Shown here: piece after piece, positions 51,651 through 60,682 of the stretch | How positions within the stretch are numbered: position 1 is the stretch's first letter | Layout: each line of letters starts with the position of its first letter | Origin: Kutzneria sp035492655 | GTDB taxonomy: Bacteria; Actinomycetota; Actinomycetes; Mycobacteriales; Pseudonocardiaceae | Direction of reading: 5' to 3' | Assembly: GCA_035492655.1 (NCBI GenBank) | Contig: DATJJB010000383.1 | Span: 1 to 64,000 of the forward strand | DNA length: 64,000 nt | Program-made: the position numbers and the translations under genes | The notes under the pieces: generated by a model | What the model was told of the DNA's origin: nothing | Database searches by the model: none | What the model saw: the letters and a program-made list of their open reading frames with translations, nothing else

Positions 51651-52195
51651 GTCTTGTCCTCGGTCGATTTCGGCAGCTCGGCGAGCACCTGGTCGTGCCA
51701 GGCCAGCTCGGCTTCGAGCCGGATTCGGGTGTGTTCGGTGCACAGCCATTCGGTGCCCTGGAGGTACTTGGCCGCCTGCTCCTGGAGCAGCCGCCACCCG
51801 TCGAGCTCGGCCTTGATCGCCGCCCGCCGCTGGGTGAAGGTGGCCATCAGCTTCTCGCGGCCGAGCCCGTCGCCGTACTGCAGCGCGAGGTCCACCGGAT
51901 CGGGCTTGAGCCGCACGTCGCGCAACGTCGCCGCGCGCAGGGCATCCAGCTCCTGCCGGCCGCTGTCGGTGATCGCGTAGATCGTCCGGTCCGGCAGGTT
52001 GCCCGCCTTCTCCGTGCGGACCGCCTCGATGATCCCCTCCGCCGCCATCCGGCCGAGCGCGCTGTACAGCGACCCCACCTTGACGTCCGTCCACAGCTCG
52101 GCCCGGTTCGTCTGGGCCTCGCGCCGGATCTGGTGCCCGTGCATCGGCCCGACCCGGTCCAGGGCGCCGAGGATGTACAGCCGCACACTGCTCAT
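51647..52195 (-). CDS. PadR-family repressor
   Basis: A 182-residue PadR protein. The N-terminal winged helix is clear: VRLYILGALDRVGPMHGHQIRREAQ with KVGSLYSALGRMAAEGIIEAV. The C-terminal part forms the helical dimerisation region (AIKAELDGWRLLQEQAAKYL). PadR repressors sense phenolic acids or drugs. The ATG at 52195 is chosen because a GTG 30 bases upstream would put coding sequence inside a large inverted repeat that looks like its operator. GGAG sits very close to the ATG, so the start is not certain. Confidence 0.85.
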   Translation of the reverse strand: MSSVRLYILGALDRVGPMHGHQIRREAQTNRAELWTDVKVGSLYSALGRMAAEGIIEAVRTEKAGNLPDRTIYAITDSGRQELDALRAATLRDVRLKPDPVDLALQYGDGLGREKLMATFTQRRAAIKAELDGWRLLQEQAAKYLQGTEWLCTEHTRIRLEAELAWHDQVLAELPKSTEDKT

Positions 52196-52197
52196 AC

Positions 52198-52260
52198 TCC
52201 AGTACTCAAACACAAGTACTCGCACGTGTCAATCGCGAGTACTTGTGTTTGAGTACTGGA
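52198..52260. promoter_or_regulatory. 26-bp inverted repeat, probable PadR operator
   Basis: Arms 52198-52223 and 52235-52260 are exactly complementary around an 11-base spacer. Each arm contains two AGTACT palindromes 8 bases apart (52201-52206 and 52215-52220; mirrored in the other arm). The repeat lies 3 bases before the PadR start and 96 bases before the divergent secreted-protein gene, so one protein could control both. Confidence 0.8.
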
Positions 52261-52355
52261 CTGAACGAAGTCGCGCGCGGTCCGCCCCGATCGTGCGACC
52301 GGCCCTGGTGGATGATCGATATTCGGGTGGCGGCAACCACCAAGGGGGAAATCGG

Positions 52356-53363
52356 ATGTCTCACAGCGCAATGCGGTACGCGGCCGGCGTGATGGCGGCC
52401 GCGCTGCTCGCCGGCCTGAGCACGCCGGTGGCGCAGGCCGCGCCGTCGACCTGTGCCTGGACCGTGCGGACGCTGCCGGCCGCGGCCGGCTACGGACAGT
52501 CCTACGCCTGGGGCACCGACCATGGGACCCGTGTGTACGGCGACGTGTCGAACGACTTCCTCCTCCACACCAATCCCGCGATCTGGAGCCTCGACGGCAG
52601 CACACCGCCGCAGGTGCTCCCGCTCATGCCGGGCAGCAGGTCCACCCGGATCACGGCGATGAACGCTGCCGGTGTCGCCGTCGGCATCTACAGCGTCAGC
52701 GGCAGCAGCAGCGCCTACCCGATGCGCTACGCCAACGGCGTCTACCAGGCCCTGCCGCTGCCGCCCGGCACCGGCGGCGCCGGGGCCGACGACATCAACG
52801 CCGCCGGGGACATCGTCGGCGACGTCGACGACAACACGATCATCGTGTGGCCGGCGGACCGGCCCGGCACGTACACGCTGCTGCCCAAGGCCGCCGGCGA
52901 CAGCGCCAGGGCGATGGGCATCGACGACGCGCGCAACGTGATCGGCCAGGTCGACAACGGCAGCCAGGACCCCAAGAGCTACGTCTGGAACGCCGCCGGC
53001 CAGGCCACCCTGCTGCCGGCCAGCAAGGCCGGCGCGTGGGTGAACCCGGCCGGCATCCGCAACGGCCGGGTGCTCGGCACGGACACCGGCCTCGACCACG
53101 ACACCGTCGTCGTCTACGACCTGGCGGGCCACGTGCTGTGGCGGCTCACCGGCCACGTCGGCAAGTCGATCAACGCCACCGGCCTGGTCTCCGGCTACCA
53201 CCAGGACACCAACGGCCCGACCCAGAAGCTGCTGAACAACGGCGCCGTCGTCGCGGTGCTGCCGGCAAGCTTCAGCGCCAGCAACGACTCCTCCCGGCTC
53301 AACGACGACGGCTGGGTCGCCGGCTACGTCAACTCGCAGGCCACCGTCGTGCGCTGTAGCTGA
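52356..53363 (+). CDS. Secreted HAF-repeat-like protein
   Basis: A 335-residue exported protein. The signal is MSHSAMRYAAGVMAAALLAGLSTPVAQAA. The mature part shows repeats such as ITAMNAAGVAVGIY, ADDINAAGDIVGDV, AMGIDDARNVIGQV, INATGLVSGY and LNDDGWVAGYV, i.e. a recurring (I/L)NxxGxVxG unit as in extracellular HAF-type beta-propeller proteins. No catalytic residues are evident; it is probably an extracellular binding protein. AAGGGGGAA gives a strong ribosome-binding site. It is divergent from PadR across the inverted repeat. Confidence 0.7.
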   Translation: MSHSAMRYAAGVMAAALLAGLSTPVAQAAPSTCAWTVRTLPAAAGYGQSYAWGTDHGTRVYGDVSNDFLLHTNPAIWSLDGSTPPQVLPLMPGSRSTRITAMNAAGVAVGIYSVSGSSSAYPMRYANGVYQALPLPPGTGGAGADDINAAGDIVGDVDDNTIIVWPADRPGTYTLLPKAAGDSARAMGIDDARNVIGQVDNGSQDPKSYVWNAAGQATLLPASKAGAWVNPAGIRNGRVLGTDTGLDHDTVVVYDLAGHVLWRLTGHVGKSINATGLVSGYHQDTNGPTQKLLNNGAVVAVLPASFSASNDSSRLNDDGWVAGYVNSQATVVRCS

Positions 53364-53364
53364 C

Positions 53365-54327
53365 TCACCCGCGGCTCGGCAGCGACCGGGGCAGGCCGAA
53401 CCACGGCAGCACGGTGTTCTCGAACCGGCTCATGGCGCTGATGCGATCACCGGCCAAGGTGAGGACGTAGATGCCGGTGCCGTGGCTGATGCCGTCGGGC
53501 CCCCGCAGGTACGCCCCGAACGCGGGCTGGCCGTTGGCCCGCGTCGGCACGAGCTCGAACCGCCGGCCGGCCTGGAAGATGGCGGCGCAGAACTGGCGGA
53601 CGAGGTCGCGGCCCTCGTATTCGAACGGCACCGGCGGCATCGACACGAACGCGTCGTCGGTCAGCAGGTCGACCAGGGCGTCGATGTCGAGCGACTCCCA
53701 GGCCTGCACGAACCGCGCGACCACGGCGTTCTCGACGGCGGAATCGGCCAACGGAGGTGGATCGGCTCGACGGCGGTGCAGTGCGGCACGGGCGCGTTTG
53801 AGGGCGCTGTTGACGGAATCCAGGGTCGAGTCGAGCATCTCGGCCACCTCGCCGGCCCGGAACCCGAGCACGTCCCGCAGCACGAGCACGGCCACCTGCC
53901 GTGGCGGCAGCGTCTGCAACGCGGTGACGAAGGCCAGCGAGATCGACTCCCGCTGCTCGTAGCCGGCCTCCGGACCGAGCAGCCCGTCCGGATACGGTTG
54001 CAGCCACACGATCTCGCCCAGCCGGGACGGTTCCGGCACCTCGACGTTCGGGATGTCCCACTCGCGGCGGGCAACGGAGCGGCGGGCGTTCAGGCAGCGG
54101 TTGGTGGCGATCCGGTACAGCCAGGTGCGGATCGACGCGCGCGCCTCGAACCCGCCGATGCCCTGCCATGCCGCCAGCAGCGATTCCTGCACCGCGTCCT
54201 CGGCATCCTGGAGCGAGCCGAGCATCCGGTAGCAGTGCACGCGCAACTCGGCCCGGTACGGCTGGATCACCGCCGCGAACGCCGCCGCGTCGCCGGCCCG
54301 CGCCCGCGCGATCAGCTCGGCCGTCAT
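53365..54327 (-). CDS. ECF sigma factor with C-terminal NTF2-like domain
   Basis: A 320-residue sigma factor. Region 2 (about 5-85; YRMLGSLQDAEDAVQESLLAAW, TWLYRIATNRCLNARR) and region 4 (about 130-190; LPPRQVAVLVLRDVLGFRAGEVAEML) are clear. The last about 120 residues (FVQAWESLDIDALVDLLTDDA) form a SnoaL/NTF2-like domain, as in SigG/ECF41-like factors where that domain controls activity. No anti-sigma gene is adjacent, which fits that type. It is divergent from the DHFR-like gene, which may be in its regulon. AGGTGGG supports the ATG at 54327. Confidence 0.88.
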   Translation of the reverse strand: MTAELIARARAGDAAAFAAVIQPYRAELRVHCYRMLGSLQDAEDAVQESLLAAWQGIGGFEARASIRTWLYRIATNRCLNARRSVARREWDIPNVEVPEPSRLGEIVWLQPYPDGLLGPEAGYEQRESISLAFVTALQTLPPRQVAVLVLRDVLGFRAGEVAEMLDSTLDSVNSALKRARAALHRRRADPPPLADSAVENAVVARFVQAWESLDIDALVDLLTDDAFVSMPPVPFEYEGRDLVRQFCAAIFQAGRRFELVPTRANGQPAFGAYLRGPDGISHGTGIYVLTLAGDRISAMSRFENTVLPWFGLPRSLPSRG

Positions 54328-54462
54328 TGCCCACCTCGTTCCGTTCGCCGTCACCTTCCCGCACGTATGGACACCGCCGACGCCCGGAAGTGGGCGCCCA
54401 GTTCCGGAATGTTCGGGTGTCTATCCCCGTGTCAGAAACCCTACGCACCAGGGAGCACCGAC

Positions 54463-55044
54463 ATGGGCACGATCGTGGTGTTCGAGAACGTCTCGCTCGA
54501 CGGCGTCACGCAGGACCCGACCGGCGAGGACGGCTTCTGCGCCGTCGACTGGCGCGACCAGCTCTCCCCCGCCGACCGCGAGGCGTGGGCCGGCCTCATC
54601 CTCGACGACATCCAGAGCGCGTCCGCCCTGCTGATCGGCCGCGGCAGCTACGACTACTTCGCCGCCCGCTACCCCACCCGAACCGGCCCCATGGCCGACC
54701 GCATGAACAGCCTGCCCAAGCACGTCGTCTCCACCACACTCGCCGATCCCACCTGGCACAACTCCACCGTGCTCACCGGCGACGTCGTGCCGGCCGTCAC
54801 CAAGTTGAAGGAGATCACCGACGGCGAACTCCGCGTCTACGCCAGCTCCCGACTCGTGCCCCTGCTGCTGGCCCACGATCTCGTCGACGAGATCCGGCTG
54901 GTCGTCTTCCCACTCGCGATGGGCGCCGGCCACAGCATCTTCGACCAGGCCGCCTCCCGACCGCTGCGCCCGACGCTGCTGCGCCTGGTCGAGTCGCGGA
55001 CCGTCGGCGAGAACCTCCTGCACCTCACCTACCGCCGCGGCTGA
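54463..55044 (+). CDS. DHFR-like reductase, RibD C-terminal domain type
   Basis: A 193-residue protein of the RibD C-terminal/dihydrofolate reductase superfamily. FENVSLDGVTQDP at the start, ALLIGRGSYDYF at about 51-62 and LVVFPLAMGAGHSIF near 150 are family landmarks for NADPH binding. Its substrate is unknown; these proteins are common partners of ECF sigma factors of the type encoded on the other side. GGGAG precedes the ATG. It stands alone, with a 72-base gap before the next gene. Confidence 0.85.
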   Translation: MGTIVVFENVSLDGVTQDPTGEDGFCAVDWRDQLSPADREAWAGLILDDIQSASALLIGRGSYDYFAARYPTRTGPMADRMNSLPKHVVSTTLADPTWHNSTVLTGDVVPAVTKLKEITDGELRVYASSRLVPLLLAHDLVDEIRLVVFPLAMGAGHSIFDQAASRPLRPTLLRLVESRTVGENLLHLTYRRG

Positions 55045-55116
55045 GCACGTTCGGAGAGGCAGCGGGCGGCGGACTTGGCACATTCTGGACGCCAGCGGCG
55101 GTGGGGAGGACTGACC

Positions 55117-56154
55117 ATGCTGGTGTGTGTCACCGGCGGCACCGGATTCGTCGGCGCGCATTCGATTGCCGCCATCCTGGCCGCCGGGCACCGGGTCCGG
55201 GCCCTGGTCCGGCCGACGTCATTGCCGCTGCGGGCCCTCGATGCGCTGGGCGTGGACCTCGATCGGGTTGACGTCACGGTAGGAGACGTGACGGACGAGG
55301 CCGCGGTCCGTGCGGCAGTTCGGGGCGCGGATGCGGTGCTGCACAGCGCATCCGTGTACTCGTTCGACCCGCGCCGCCGGCCGGAGATCCGCCGCACCAA
55401 CGAACGCGGCACCGAGCTGGTGCTGGCCGCGGCGCGCGAAGGCGGCACTCGGGTCGTTTACGTCTCCACGTTCGGCGCGCTGCTGCCGACCGACCAGCCG
55501 GTGCTCCGCACCGACGCGCCCGTGGGCACCGCCACCGAGCCCTACCTGGCGAGCAAGGCGGCGGGCGAGCGGATCGCCCGCCGCCATCAGGCCGACGGCG
55601 CGCCCGTGGTCATCACCTATCCGCCGGGCCTGCTCGGTCCGCACGACCCCAACCTCGGCGACCAGAACCGCCGGCTCCGTGACCTGCTCCGCGGCCTGAT
55701 GCCGATGTGGCCGCGCGGCGGCTTCCCCATCGGGGACGTCCGCGACACCGCCGCCTTGCATGCCTCGCTGCTCACCGAACCGCCGCACCACAACCGTGTC
55801 TTCGCCCCTGGCCGCTACCTGACCACTCGCGACTACGTGCGGACCGTCCGCACGATCACCGGCCGGGCGCTGCCCGCGGTGTTCCTGCCGGCCCGGCCGA
55901 TGGTGCCGGTGGGTCGCATGGCCGGTGTGCTGCAACAGTTCTGGCCTTGGCACATCCCGGCCGAGTACGGCGCCATCCACACCTGCGCCACCGCCGTCCC
56001 GGTCGACGCGCCGGCCGGCACCGAGTTCACCGAGACCGTGGCGGACACCGTGCGCTGGCTCGTGGCGGCCGGCCACCTCTCGGCCCGGTCGGCCGGCCGC
56101 GCCGCACTGTCCGAATCGGACAGTGCGGCCTATCGAGGAGGACAACTACTCTGA
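55117..56154 (+). CDS. NAD-dependent epimerase/dehydratase (extended SDR)
   Basis: A 345-residue protein with VTGGTGFVGAHS at the N-terminus, SASVYSFDP, STFGALLPTDQP and EPYLASKAAGE carrying Tyr and Lys (YxxxK). It resembles 3-beta-hydroxysteroid dehydrogenase-like and dihydroflavonol reductase-like proteins. It would oxidise or reduce an alcohol on a hydrophobic substrate. GGGGAGGA precedes the ATG. It is the first gene of a three-gene operon with an MDMPI enzyme and a TetR regulator. A 14-bp inverted repeat lies in its last codons. Confidence 0.8.
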   Translation: MLVCVTGGTGFVGAHSIAAILAAGHRVRALVRPTSLPLRALDALGVDLDRVDVTVGDVTDEAAVRAAVRGADAVLHSASVYSFDPRRRPEIRRTNERGTELVLAAAREGGTRVVYVSTFGALLPTDQPVLRTDAPVGTATEPYLASKAAGERIARRHQADGAPVVITYPPGLLGPHDPNLGDQNRRLRDLLRGLMPMWPRGGFPIGDVRDTAALHASLLTEPPHHNRVFAPGRYLTTRDYVRTVRTITGRALPAVFLPARPMVPVGRMAGVLQQFWPWHIPAEYGAIHTCATAVPVDAPAGTEFTETVADTVRWLVAAGHLSARSAGRAALSESDSAAYRGGQLL

Positions 56155-56828
56155 TGACCACCGCAGGCCAGCAAGACGAGGCGTACCGGACCGCACGGCA
56201 CAACATCGGCGTTCTCCTCGCGGCACAGCCCGATGTGGCGGCTCGCATCGTCCCGGCCACGCCGGAGTGGACGGTCCGCGACCTGCTCGCCCACCTGGTC
56301 GACATCGCCCGCATGGTGCTGGGCCGGTTGAGCGGAACACCGCTGGCCGACACGTTTCCCAGTGCGACGGCCGATGTGGCCGAACTGCTGGCCGAGTGGC
56401 ACCGGGTGGGGCCGATGGTGGAGCCGCTGCTGGCCACCAACGACGTCCGGGCCATGCTGATGGACGCCTACACGCACGAGCTGGACATCCGGCTGGCGCT
56501 GGGCGAGGCCTGGCCGACCGACCACCCGGCCTTCGACGACGCGCTGGATCTGCTGGTGTCCGGTCTCGGACGGGCGATAACGGCACGCGGCCTGCCGTCC
56601 GTACGGATCGAGCTCGACGGCCGGCAGTGGCTGGCCGGGGACGGCACGCCGGCCGCGACCGTCAGCGGGCACCGGCTGGACGTGTACCGCTCGCTGGCCG
56701 GCCGCCGCACACCACAGCAGATCGCCGGGCTGGAGTGGAGCGCCGATCCACGACAATGGTTGCCGGCCTTCGAATGGGGGCCGTTTCATCCGCCGACGCA
56801 ACCGGTCGAAGCGCCGGTGCGCCGATGA
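56154..56828 (+). CDS. MDMPI-like mycothiol-dependent enzyme
   Basis: A 224-residue protein of the maleylpyruvate isomerase/DinB-like superfamily. TPEWTVRDLLAHLVDIARM provides the first His-containing motif and MDAYTHELDIRLALG the second, giving the usual His/Glu/His metal site. The C-terminal domain matches the associated small domain. It probably uses mycothiol as cofactor. It starts at the stop of the reductase gene, with GAGGAGG upstream, and overlaps the TetR gene by 4 bases, so the three act together. Confidence 0.75.
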   Translation: MTTAGQQDEAYRTARHNIGVLLAAQPDVAARIVPATPEWTVRDLLAHLVDIARMVLGRLSGTPLADTFPSATADVAELLAEWHRVGPMVEPLLATNDVRAMLMDAYTHELDIRLALGEAWPTDHPAFDDALDLLVSGLGRAITARGLPSVRIELDGRQWLAGDGTPAATVSGHRLDVYRSLAGRRTPQQIAGLEWSADPRQWLPAFEWGPFHPPTQPVEAPVRR

Positions 56829-57499
56829 GTCCACGGCGCGCCGACCCGCAACTGCCGCTCGCCATCGTGGAGGCGGCGGCCAAACTGCTCGTCAAGGGCG
56901 GTCCGGCCGCGCTGACCGCACGGCGGCTCTCCGCCGCGGTCGGTCGTTCGACCATGGCGGTGTACAGCTATTTCGACGGTATGGACGACGTGGTGCGGGC
57001 GATGGTGCACGAGGGTTTCGACCGGCTGTACCGGCGGCTGTCACAGGTCGAGGTCACGGCGGACCCGGTCGCCGACATCGTCGCCCTGGGCTACGCCTAT
57101 CGCCGCAACGCCACCGAGTTCCCCGACCTCTACCGGGTCATGTTCGGCACGTCCTCGCTGGCCGGCTTCGCGTTGTCCGACGAGGACCGCCAGGCCGGCC
57201 GGTACACGCTGCGGTTCCTGATCGACGCGGTGGACCAGGCGATGACCGCCGGCCGGTTCGCGCCGGGCGACGCCGAGCAGGTCGCGCAGCAGCTGTGGAT
57301 CGCGCTGCACGGCCTGGTCGTGCTGGAGCTCGGCGGCTACCTCATCGCGCCGTTCGACGCGGAAACCTGTCACGAGGGCCAGATCCACGCGCTGCTGGCC
57401 GCGCTGGGCGACGAGCCGGACTCCGTCCGGGCCTCGGTCGACCGCGGCCGCGACCGGCACCTGGCCGGGGCGGCGGAAGCCGCCCCGGCCAGCGTCTGA
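56825..57499 (+). CDS. TetR-family regulator
   Basis: A 224-residue TetR protein. The DNA-binding part (AAAKLLVKGGPAALTARRLSAAVGRSTMAVYSYFDGMDDVVRAM) and the C-terminal TetR_C-type domain (GYAYRRNATEFPDLYRVMFG) are clear. It is close kin of the regulator at 60679-61311: both begin MSPRRADP and share GGMDD/DGMDD-(V/L)VRAMVHEGF and QxWIALHGL. It is the last gene of its operon and likely controls it, with an unknown ligand. Confidence 0.88.
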   Translation: MSPRRADPQLPLAIVEAAAKLLVKGGPAALTARRLSAAVGRSTMAVYSYFDGMDDVVRAMVHEGFDRLYRRLSQVEVTADPVADIVALGYAYRRNATEFPDLYRVMFGTSSLAGFALSDEDRQAGRYTLRFLIDAVDQAMTAGRFAPGDAEQVAQQLWIALHGLVVLELGGYLIAPFDAETCHEGQIHALLAALGDEPDSVRASVDRGRDRHLAGAAEAAPASV

Positions 57500-57503
57500 C
57501 GGG

Positions 57504-58430
57504 CTAGTGCCAGGGCATCGCGGGGAACCAGCCGACGCCGAAGTGCGACGGCACCCGCAGGCACCAGTACGCGACGGTGAACGCGCCGCCGATGAGCAAG
57601 GCACTGGACGTCACGGCGGCGATCCGACCCGGCCGGGCCAGCAGCCAGCGCGGCAGCGGGGTCAGTGACAGCAGCAGGAACAGCACGCCCAGCACGAGCA
57701 TGTTGCCGATCACGACCAGCACGAACGTCGCCGCGCCGAAGGCCGCGTTGTGCGTCGATGCCGCGTACAGGAACATCTTGTGGAACAGCGGCCACGGCCG
57801 GCCGATCAGGAAGCCGCCGACCAGCGCGCCCATCACCAGCTGCCGGGTCCGCGCGCTCGCCCGGGCCAGCGGATCGGGCACCAGGCCCAACGCGGCGACG
57901 CCGAGATAGAGCATGACCAGCCCGATCACGCCGAACACGGCGATGGACTGGAGCACCCGAACCGGGGCCGTGCCCACGGTTGCGGTGGACAGCTGCGGCA
58001 ACTTGGAGCCCAGCAGAGCGCCGATCGCGCCGTACATGCCGGCGACCACGGCCGCGCCCAGCGCGATCCAGCCCATAGGCCGCAGTGCCTGGGCCAACCT
58101 GCTGGCCGCTGACTGACGACCGGTCTCCAGCATGGGCGCCACCGCGCTGAACACCGCCACGTTGCACGCGGTGAAGGTGCCGGCCAGGCCGGTGACGAAC
58201 GCGAACACCAGACCGGTCACGGTGCCGGTCAGGTTGGCGCTTGACGCGTCCTCGCCGAGCAGGCCGTTCGCGGTGGTGACACCGATGGCGTCGTCGGCCA
58301 GCTGGGCCGACCACAGCACCGCGACGGCCAACCCGATCAGCAGGCCGACGCCGAGCACGAGCCCGCGACGGCGGGGCAGGTCCAGCGCCGGTTGCCGACG
58401 CACCGGACTTGGGGATGAGGCAACGGTCAT
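57504..58430 (-). CDS. Polytopic membrane protein of unknown function
   Basis: A 308-residue protein with about eight membrane spans. It starts MTVASSPSPVRRQPALDLPRRRG, then spans with FVTGLAGTFTACNVAVFSAVAPML, GRPWPLFHKMFLYAAS and a final Pro/Trp-rich C-terminus. The TFTACNVAVF part recalls Cys-containing CcdA/DsbD-like segments, but only one Cys is present, so thiol transfer is unlikely. It starts in the stop codon of the MFS gene (1-base overlap) and so probably works with that transporter. Function is not recognised. Confidence 0.6.
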   Translation of the reverse strand: MTVASSPSPVRRQPALDLPRRRGLVLGVGLLIGLAVAVLWSAQLADDAIGVTTANGLLGEDASSANLTGTVTGLVFAFVTGLAGTFTACNVAVFSAVAPMLETGRQSAASRLAQALRPMGWIALGAAVVAGMYGAIGALLGSKLPQLSTATVGTAPVRVLQSIAVFGVIGLVMLYLGVAALGLVPDPLARASARTRQLVMGALVGGFLIGRPWPLFHKMFLYAASTHNAAFGAATFVLVVIGNMLVLGVLFLLLSLTPLPRWLLARPGRIAAVTSSALLIGGAFTVAYWCLRVPSHFGVGWFPAMPWH

Positions 58431-60067
58431 CACGCGCTCCTTGTCGCTGCGGCGGCCAGTTCGGCCTCGGTGATCTCCTCCAACGTGCGCTGCCGGGTGT
58501 CCGGCGCGGTGCGGGCGAACACGGCGATCGCGACCAGCAGTGGCAATGCGCCGACCAGCGCGGTCACCCCGAGCGAGGGCGTCGGGACGGTGGCCAGCAC
58601 GATGGCCAGCACCAGCACGCCGCCGGCCTTGGTCAGGCCGGCGATCAGCCCGGTGCCTCGCGACCGGATCCGGGTCGGATAGATCTCCGCCGCGTACGCG
58701 GTGACCACGGCGGTCACCGAACTGATCCCCGACAGCGGGATCACCAGCAGCACCGACAGCAGGAATCCGTTGTGCGCCACGGTGTCCCCGAAGGCCGCGA
58801 ACACCAGCACGGACAGCGCGGTGAGCGCGGACAGCAGGATCATCGTCCACCGGCTGCTCCAGAACCCGTACAGCAGCGCGACGATCACGGTGAGCGGCAG
58901 GCCCAGCAGCGCCGAATTCCGCAGCACGTAGTCGGAACTGACCTCGGTGAGGCCGATGTGCTGGAGATTGGTCGGCACCCAGAACTGGAAGCCGTAGGTG
59001 AGCAGGCCGATGGCGATCGCCAGCCCGGACAGCGCCACGGTGGCGCCGAGCAACGGCCGTCGGGCCAGCTGCGCCATGCTGTCCGCGATGCGCCCGTCGG
59101 CGACCGGCGCGGCCTGCTGGTCCTCGACGACCTTCGCGCCGTAGCGGCGCATCACGGCCTCGGCCGCCGCGCGCCGGCCGGTGGCCAGCAGGTACCGCGG
59201 CGACTCGGGTATCCAGCGGTTGAGCAGGATCAGGACCAGGCCGGTGGGCAGGCCGATCAGCCACATGATCCGCCAGCCGAACTCCGGCGTCAGCTCGGCG
59301 GCCAGCCAGCTGGTGATCACGTACGCGCCGGCGATGTCGCCGCCGATCAGCACGATCAGCCAGCCCCGGTGCCGGGCCGGGATGGTCTCGGCGATCAGGG
59401 CGAAGGCGATGGGCAGCATGCCGCCGGCGCCGATGCCCATCACGAAGCACATCAGCAGGTTCCACTGGAAGCCGGGCATCGCGCCGCAGATCGAGGTGGC
59501 CACGAACACCACGCCGGCGAAGATGATCGACGCGCGGCGGCCGATCCGGTCGCCGACCCAGCCCCACAGCAGGGAGCCGACGACCGTGCCGACGATGCCG
59601 GCCAGCGGCAGCCAGGTCACCGGCACCGTGCCGAGCGGATTGGCCGCCGTCTTCAGGCCGTACTCCTTGGCCACCCCGGGCGCGACGAAGGACAGCGTGG
59701 TCGGCTTCATCACGTCGATGGTGATGGCCAGCGCCATCACCAGCAGCAGCGCGACATGCTGGATCCGGATCGGCGCGTCGTCCATGGCCCGCACGCGGAT
59801 CGCGGCGGCGCGGTGCCGGATCGTGCCGGCCACTGACGGCAGCACGCCGTAGAAGGTGGCCGCCAGCCCGACCAGGATCAGCGCCATGCCGGTCAGCATC
59901 GGCGGGTCCGGGGCCATGTCGGCCAGGTGATAGCCCATGTCCTTGGCGCCGAAGTACATCGGCAGGTGCAGCAGCACCCCGGCGACACAGGCCGCGACGC
60001 CCAGCCAGAACACGACCGGATGCGGGAAGCGGGTGGGTGCGGACGGATCACGTGCGCCTCGCGCCAT
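58430..60067 (-). CDS. MFS transporter of the sugar/organic-acid porter type
   Basis: A 545-residue transporter with 14 spans: two extra N-terminal spans precede a 12-span MFS core. GWVGDRIGRRASI is the loop 2-3 motif, IPARHRGWLIVLIGGD and RWIPESPRYLLATGR (PESPRYL) are typical of the sugar porter/SV2-like group, and AEIYPTRIRSRGTG follows in the second half. It moves a small polar solute with protons; direction is unknown. GAAGGG lies before the ATG. It forms a two-gene operon with the 308-residue membrane protein. Confidence 0.85.
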   Translation of the reverse strand: MARGARDPSAPTRFPHPVVFWLGVAACVAGVLLHLPMYFGAKDMGYHLADMAPDPPMLTGMALILVGLAATFYGVLPSVAGTIRHRAAAIRVRAMDDAPIRIQHVALLLVMALAITIDVMKPTTLSFVAPGVAKEYGLKTAANPLGTVPVTWLPLAGIVGTVVGSLLWGWVGDRIGRRASIIFAGVVFVATSICGAMPGFQWNLLMCFVMGIGAGGMLPIAFALIAETIPARHRGWLIVLIGGDIAGAYVITSWLAAELTPEFGWRIMWLIGLPTGLVLILLNRWIPESPRYLLATGRRAAAEAVMRRYGAKVVEDQQAAPVADGRIADSMAQLARRPLLGATVALSGLAIAIGLLTYGFQFWVPTNLQHIGLTEVSSDYVLRNSALLGLPLTVIVALLYGFWSSRWTMILLSALTALSVLVFAAFGDTVAHNGFLLSVLLVIPLSGISSVTAVVTAYAAEIYPTRIRSRGTGLIAGLTKAGGVLVLAIVLATVPTPSLGVTALVGALPLLVAIAVFARTAPDTRQRTLEEITEAELAAAATRSA

Positions 60068-60217
60068 GGTGGGCCCTTCGACGGATGGGTGCGACGGGTC
60101 GATGGTGGTGCAGCGGGGTGTCCGGTTTCTTCTCGCTTCGTGCCACGTTCGGCCGCCGGTTTCTTCGACGTTGCCCAGTCCGTTGGCCGGCCGGTCGGCG
60201 GCGGCTAGCGTGACGGG

Positions 60218-60682
60218 GTGGAGCCGACCATCTCGCGGACGGTTTTTGTCGCCGCGCCGCCCAGTCTGGTGTGGACGATCGTCACCGACCTGCCCCGGAT
60301 GGGCGAGCTGAGCCCGGAGAACGCCGGCGGCCGCTGGCTCGACGGCGCGACCGGGCCGGCCGTGGGCACCCGCTTCCGCGGGGTCAACCGCAACGGCGCC
60401 AAGCAGTGGTGGACCCGGGTCAGGGTGGTCGAGTACGTGCCGCAGCGGCTGTTCACCTTCGACGTGCGATCACCTTTCGGGGTAAGGGTTTCCCGCTGGT
60501 CGTACGTGCTCGCGCCGGCCGACGGCGGCGCCGCGCTGACCGAGAACTGGTACCGGCTGGGCAGTGTGTTCGTCCGGCGCTTCCTCGGCCCGCTGGTCAC
60601 CGGCCAGGCGGACCGGGTCGGCTTCAACGTCGAGTCGATCGAACACACCCTCGCCGCCGTGAAGGCCCGCGCCGAGTCCTAG
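60218..60682 (+). CDS. SRPBCC-superfamily protein
   Basis: A 154-residue START-like (SRPBCC) protein. The pattern SRTVFVAAPPSLVWTIVTDLPRMGELSPE, FRGVNRNGAKQWWTRVRV and the long C-terminal helix (VTGQADRVGFNVESIEHTLAAVKAR) match polyketide cyclase-like and lipid-binding members. It has a hydrophobic cavity for a ligand; no catalytic set stands out. The GTG start is weakly supported. Its 3' end overlaps the facing TetR gene by 4 bases. Confidence 0.75.
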   Translation: MEPTISRTVFVAAPPSLVWTIVTDLPRMGELSPENAGGRWLDGATGPAVGTRFRGVNRNGAKQWWTRVRVVEYVPQRLFTFDVRSPFGVRVSRWSYVLAPADGGAALTENWYRLGSVFVRRFLGPLVTGQADRVGFNVESIEHTLAAVKARAES

